A stretch of DNA of 17,013 nucleotides from JALOOE01 sp964423545 (GTDB taxonomy: Bacteria; Chloroflexota; Anaerolineae; CG2-30-64-16): assembly GCA_964423545.1 (NCBI GenBank), contig CAYRFV010000106.1, positions 1 to 17,013 on the forward strand. Direction: 5' to 3'. Position 1 is the first letter of the stretch, and each line of letters starts with the position of its first letter. A program made the translations under genes and the position numbers. This document shows, piece after piece, positions 15,102 to 17,013 of this stretch. The notes beneath the pieces were generated by a model. The model was given only the letters and a program-made list of their open reading frames with translations. It did no database searches and was not told the origin of the DNA.

Positions 15102-15563
15102 TCACCGTCCCGACTGCACGGGGAAACCCGCCTCCTGCCAGGCAGCGCTTCCGCCTTTCAAAGCCGCAACATCCCGAAAACCCAGACCATAGAGGATCTG
15201 CGCCACACGGGCGCTGGTGGCTTCGTCCGGTCAGGCGCACAGCGTGACGATCGGCTGATTGCGGTCCAGGTCTTGTGCCAGTGTCGGAATCTCAGCGATC
15301 TGAATGAGCCGCGCGCCGGGAATGTGTTGCTGAGCATAACTTTCGGCCGAGCGGAGATCCAAGATGAGGGGCGGATTGGGCCGCTGCAGCTTCGCGTGCA
15401 GCTCACCGGCGCTTATCCGGCGCACTTGCGCCACGGAAGGCGTCGGCCCCGTTGCTGCCTGTTGGCTTTCACCCGCAGCAGGCGCAAGCTGCCACACGCC
15501 GACAAGGATCGCGACCACGCTCGCAATGACAAGGACGGCGACAAGCAGAGCGTTCTTGCTCAC
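15102..15563 (-). CDS. Membrane-anchored rhodanese selenoprotein, read through an in-frame UGA
   Basis: GTG 15563 is preceded by AGAGGAG five bases upstream. The 153-residue product has an N-terminal membrane helix (about 5-26), an Ala/Thr/Pro-rich linker, then a rhodanese domain placed outside the membrane: LILDLRSAESYAQQHIPGAR, IVTLCA, a TGA at 15231-15233 (residue 111), then PDEATSARVAQILYGLGF and LKGGSAAWQEAGFPV in the same frame. Related rhodaneses read C-x-C-P-x-E-A-T-S at this site, so the TGA replaces the second Cys and gives C109-A-U111-P. A hairpin of SECIS type follows. Rhodaneses move sulfane sulfur or act in thiol redox chemistry; Sec here suggests a redox role. It is the first gene of the minus-strand operon. 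Pseudogenisation is less likely, since the 42 residues after the TGA keep the family pattern without further stops. Confidence 0.85.
15200..15214 (-). promoter_or_regulatory. Candidate bacterial SECIS hairpin of the rhodanese gene
   Basis: On the minus strand GCGCC and GGCGC pair perfectly around the five-base loop CGTGT, whose second base is G, 22 bases past the TGA, followed by T. This meets the usual bacterial SECIS description. An alternative fold, GCCAC with GTGGC around a ten-base loop, overlaps it, so the exact structure is uncertain. Confidence 0.55.
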
Positions 15564-15575
15564 CGATGCTCCTCT

Positions 15576-15599
15576 AATCACTCAATCACTCAATCACTG
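15576..15599. repeat. Three tandem 8-base repeats in the rhodanese leader
   Basis: AATCACTC occurs twice, followed by AATCACTG, directly head to tail. The repeat lies between the likely transcription start (near 15623, minus strand) and the ribosome site of the rhodanese gene. Confidence 0.7.
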
Positions 15600-15629
15600 A
15601 ATACATCTGCACTCGCTGGAAGTGACGAA

Positions 15630-15657
15630 AGTATATCATAGCCGGTTGACTTGGCAA
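15630..15657 (-). promoter_or_regulatory. Promoter of the minus-strand selenoprotein operon
   Basis: On the minus strand TTGCCA (15652-15657) is followed after 16 bases by TATACT (15630-15635), with TG one base before the -10 (extended -10). Transcription would start near 15623, giving a 60-base leader that contains the 8-base repeats. The -35 abuts the -35 of the divergent PAP2 promoter. Confidence 0.6.
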
Positions 15658-15674
15658 GAGCCTGCCACTACACT
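15646..15674 (+). promoter_or_regulatory. Promoter of the PAP2-type phosphatase gene
   Basis: TTGACT (15646-15651) and TACACT (15669-15674) are separated by 17 bases. Transcription would start near 15681, about 33 bases before the ATG. The -35 lies directly next to the -35 of the divergent operon. Confidence 0.5.
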
Positions 15675-15713
15675 GATACTCCAATCCTGCTTTTTCTCCA
15701 AGGAGTCGCACAG

Positions 15714-16658
15714 ATGGACCCCGTGACCTCCGGAAGCCTCGACCTGATCCGCGCGTTCCAGAGCCTCGGCGGTTGGCTGACCGCGCCGATGCGGCTATTC
15801 ACACTGCTCGGCGTCGAAGATTTCTATCTGCTGCTTCTGCCGCTCATCTTCTGGTGCATCCATCGCGGTCTGGGCATCGAGCTGGTGACGCTGCTGATCA
15901 TCTCGACCGGGCTGAACGAACTCGCCAAAGGCATCCTCAAACTGCCGCGGCCTTTCTGGCTGGATCCGCAATTGGGAATCAATACGGACTCCAGCTTCGG
16001 GCTCCCGAGCGGACACGCACAGAACGCGATCGTCCTCTGGGGCTACCTGGCCACCGTCGTGCGCGGCCCCAGACGCTGGTTGTGCGTGCTGTTGATTGTG
16101 CTGATTTCACTCTCACGCCTCTACCTCGGCGTGCACTTCCCGGGCGACGTGTTGGCAGGATGGGCATTGGGGCTGCTGGTGCTCGGGAGCTTCCTGTGGT
16201 TGAAGCCACGCCTGGCGCCTGGATTGGCGGCATGGCCTCTCCACCGTCACATCCTGGGCGCCATCCTGGCTTCCGCCGCACTGCTCGCCCTCTATCTTGC
16301 GGCAGCAGCGATCCCGGTCACCGCACCCCCACGCTTCGCTCAAGTTTTCGCTCTCGCACAGGCGCACATCACCGAAGCCGGTGGGAGCCTGGCTGGGCTA
16401 CTCCTGGGTGGCTGGATCGGCCTTGCGATCGAGGAGCGGCAGGTTCGCTTCGATGTCGCAGGTCGGCTCTGGCAGCGGGCCGCCCGCCTGGCCGGCGGGC
16501 TGCTCATACTGGTAGCGCTGCGATTCGGTCTGAAGGCGATCCTACCGGATGACCTGGGCTTTCGCGTGCTGCGCTACGCCATCATGATGCTGTGGGTGTC
16601 GTGGGCCTGGCCCTGGCTCTTCGTGCGCGTGGGACTGGCCGAACGCGAGTCGAGCTGA
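15714..16658 (+). CDS. PAP2 superfamily membrane phosphatase
   Basis: The start at ATG 15714 follows AAGGAG eight bases upstream; the frame is open before it without support. The 314-residue polytopic protein has all three PAP2 motifs: K72-x6-R79-P80 (KGILKLPRP), P98-S-G-H101, and S134-R135-x5-H141-x3-D145 (SRLYLGVHFPGD). Such enzymes remove phosphate from lipid phosphates or undecaprenyl pyrophosphate on the outer membrane face. The second half (about 180-305) adds four hydrophobic segments beyond the core. The gene is alone, divergent from the selenoprotein operon, and convergent with the final partial gene 15 bases away. The substrate is not determined. Confidence 0.88.
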   Translation: MDPVTSGSLDLIRAFQSLGGWLTAPMRLFTLLGVEDFYLLLLPLIFWCIHRGLGIELVTLLIISTGLNELAKGILKLPRPFWLDPQLGINTDSSFGLPSGHAQNAIVLWGYLATVVRGPRRWLCVLLIVLISLSRLYLGVHFPGDVLAGWALGLLVLGSFLWLKPRLAPGLAAWPLHRHILGAILASAALLALYLAAAAIPVTAPPRFAQVFALAQAHITEAGGSLAGLLLGGWIGLAIEERQVRFDVAGRLWQRAARLAGGLLILVALRFGLKAILPDDLGFRVLRYAIMMLWVSWAWPWLFVRVGLAERESS

Positions 16659-16673
16659 CGCCCGCTCACCGGG

Positions 16674-17013
16674 TCATTCCCCTGGCGGCAACAGACGGGC
16701 CGATCGGATGCGTCCCAGCGCACCCTGGATCACATCTTCGTGTTGAGGTTGCAGCGCCGCCACCAACAGCGCCGCCGTCTCGCTGTAGAGCCTGAGGGCC
16801 GCAGCAGCACGAAGCGGAGCCGACGAAGTCTCGAAGCCCACCGCCACGCGAAACGCGCGCGTCCAACGAGAGTGCAGCCCAGCCGCCTCCTGCACCTGCT
16901 GGAAGTAGGCATTCTCGGTGCGGATCAACACCCCGCGCGGAACAAGCACGACGCGTGTTAGCGTAAGTTTTGTGCAACCAGAGGCCGAATCGTAGAAATC
17001 GGCCTCAAATCCG
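16674..17013 (-). CDS. Unrecognised protein, C-terminal part
   Basis: The minus-strand frame is open from the window end to a TGA at 16674-16676, giving about 112 C-terminal residues; the gene begins outside the window. An internal GTG at 16949 could be taken for a start, but the residues before it (GFEADFYDSASGCTKLTLTR) read as normal coding sequence. Visible parts are a strand-rich beginning, then helices with GLHSRWTRAFRVAVGFE, ALRLYSETAALLVAAL and a closing GALGRIRSARLL. I do not recognise the family. Coding status rests on the long open frame, ordinary amino acid composition and the tight convergent placement after the PAP2 gene. Confidence 0.6.
   Translation of the reverse strand, partial: GFEADFYDSASGCTKLTLTRVVLVPRGVLIRTENAYFQQVQEAAGLHSRWTRAFRVAVGFETSSAPLRAAAALRLYSETAALLVAALQPQHEDVIQGALGRIRSARLLPPGE

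Noticed and set aside
15231..15581. A rhodanese truncated at the TGA as a pseudogene or short protein
   Set aside because: The 42 codons after the TGA keep the rhodanese pattern in the same frame with no further stop, which argues for readthrough as Sec.
15576..15599. CRISPR-like repeat
   Set aside because: The units are 8 bases, directly adjacent, with no spacers, and no cas gene is nearby.

Overview
The window is about 17 kb of GC-rich, densely coding bacterial DNA. No stretch above 300 bases lacks a gene, and I see no rRNA, tRNA, CRISPR array, insertion sequence or prophage gene. The content (repeated META-domain lipoprotein, PrsW-fold protein, trypsin-like proteases, class IV-like histone deacetylase homologue, ABC sugar-type binding protein) resembles Chloroflexota genomes of the Anaerolineae/Caldilineae kind, but this is an impression from gene style, not a phylogenetic result. 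A run of ten N at 14576-14585 shows that this is a scaffolded assembly, probably a metagenome-assembled genome.

Layout. 1-546 is the C-terminal part of an extracellular solute-binding protein. 584-3141 holds a membrane protein fused to a spermidine-synthase-like domain, overlapping by 4 bases a histone deacetylase/acetylpolyamine amidohydrolase family gene. 3263-5164 is a four-META-domain lipoprotein with its own promoter and a bidirectional terminator shared with the convergent cutC (5206-5964). Divergent from cutC, 6046-7788 carries a leader ORF, a membrane metallophosphoesterase and a NarL-type response regulator, ending in a probable terminator. 7943-9440 holds two adjacent HtrA-like proteases without visible export signals, then a perfect 13-bp terminator hairpin.

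The most interesting part is a likely six-gene minus-strand operon, transcribed from about 15623 down to 9531: membrane-anchored rhodanese, YtxH-like protein, PrdB/GrdB-family protein, PrsW-fold membrane protein, single-pass membrane protein, and a secreted trypsin-like protease. The rhodanese and the PrdB-like gene are each interrupted by one in-frame TGA. In both cases conserved family sequence continues in the same frame after the TGA, the TGA sits where a Cys/Sec redox motif is expected, and a hairpin with a G in the first two loop bases lies about 20 bases downstream. Both are therefore read as selenoproteins that ordinary gene calling would split or truncate. The PrsW-fold protein has lost the expected catalytic Glu and His motifs and looks like a pseudoprotease.

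The operon promoter is back to back with that of a plus-strand PAP2-type phosphatase (15714-16658). The window closes with the C-terminal part of an unrecognised minus-strand gene. My working inference is that the operon encodes an envelope redox or stress module that uses selenocysteine; its substrate cannot be read from the sequence.
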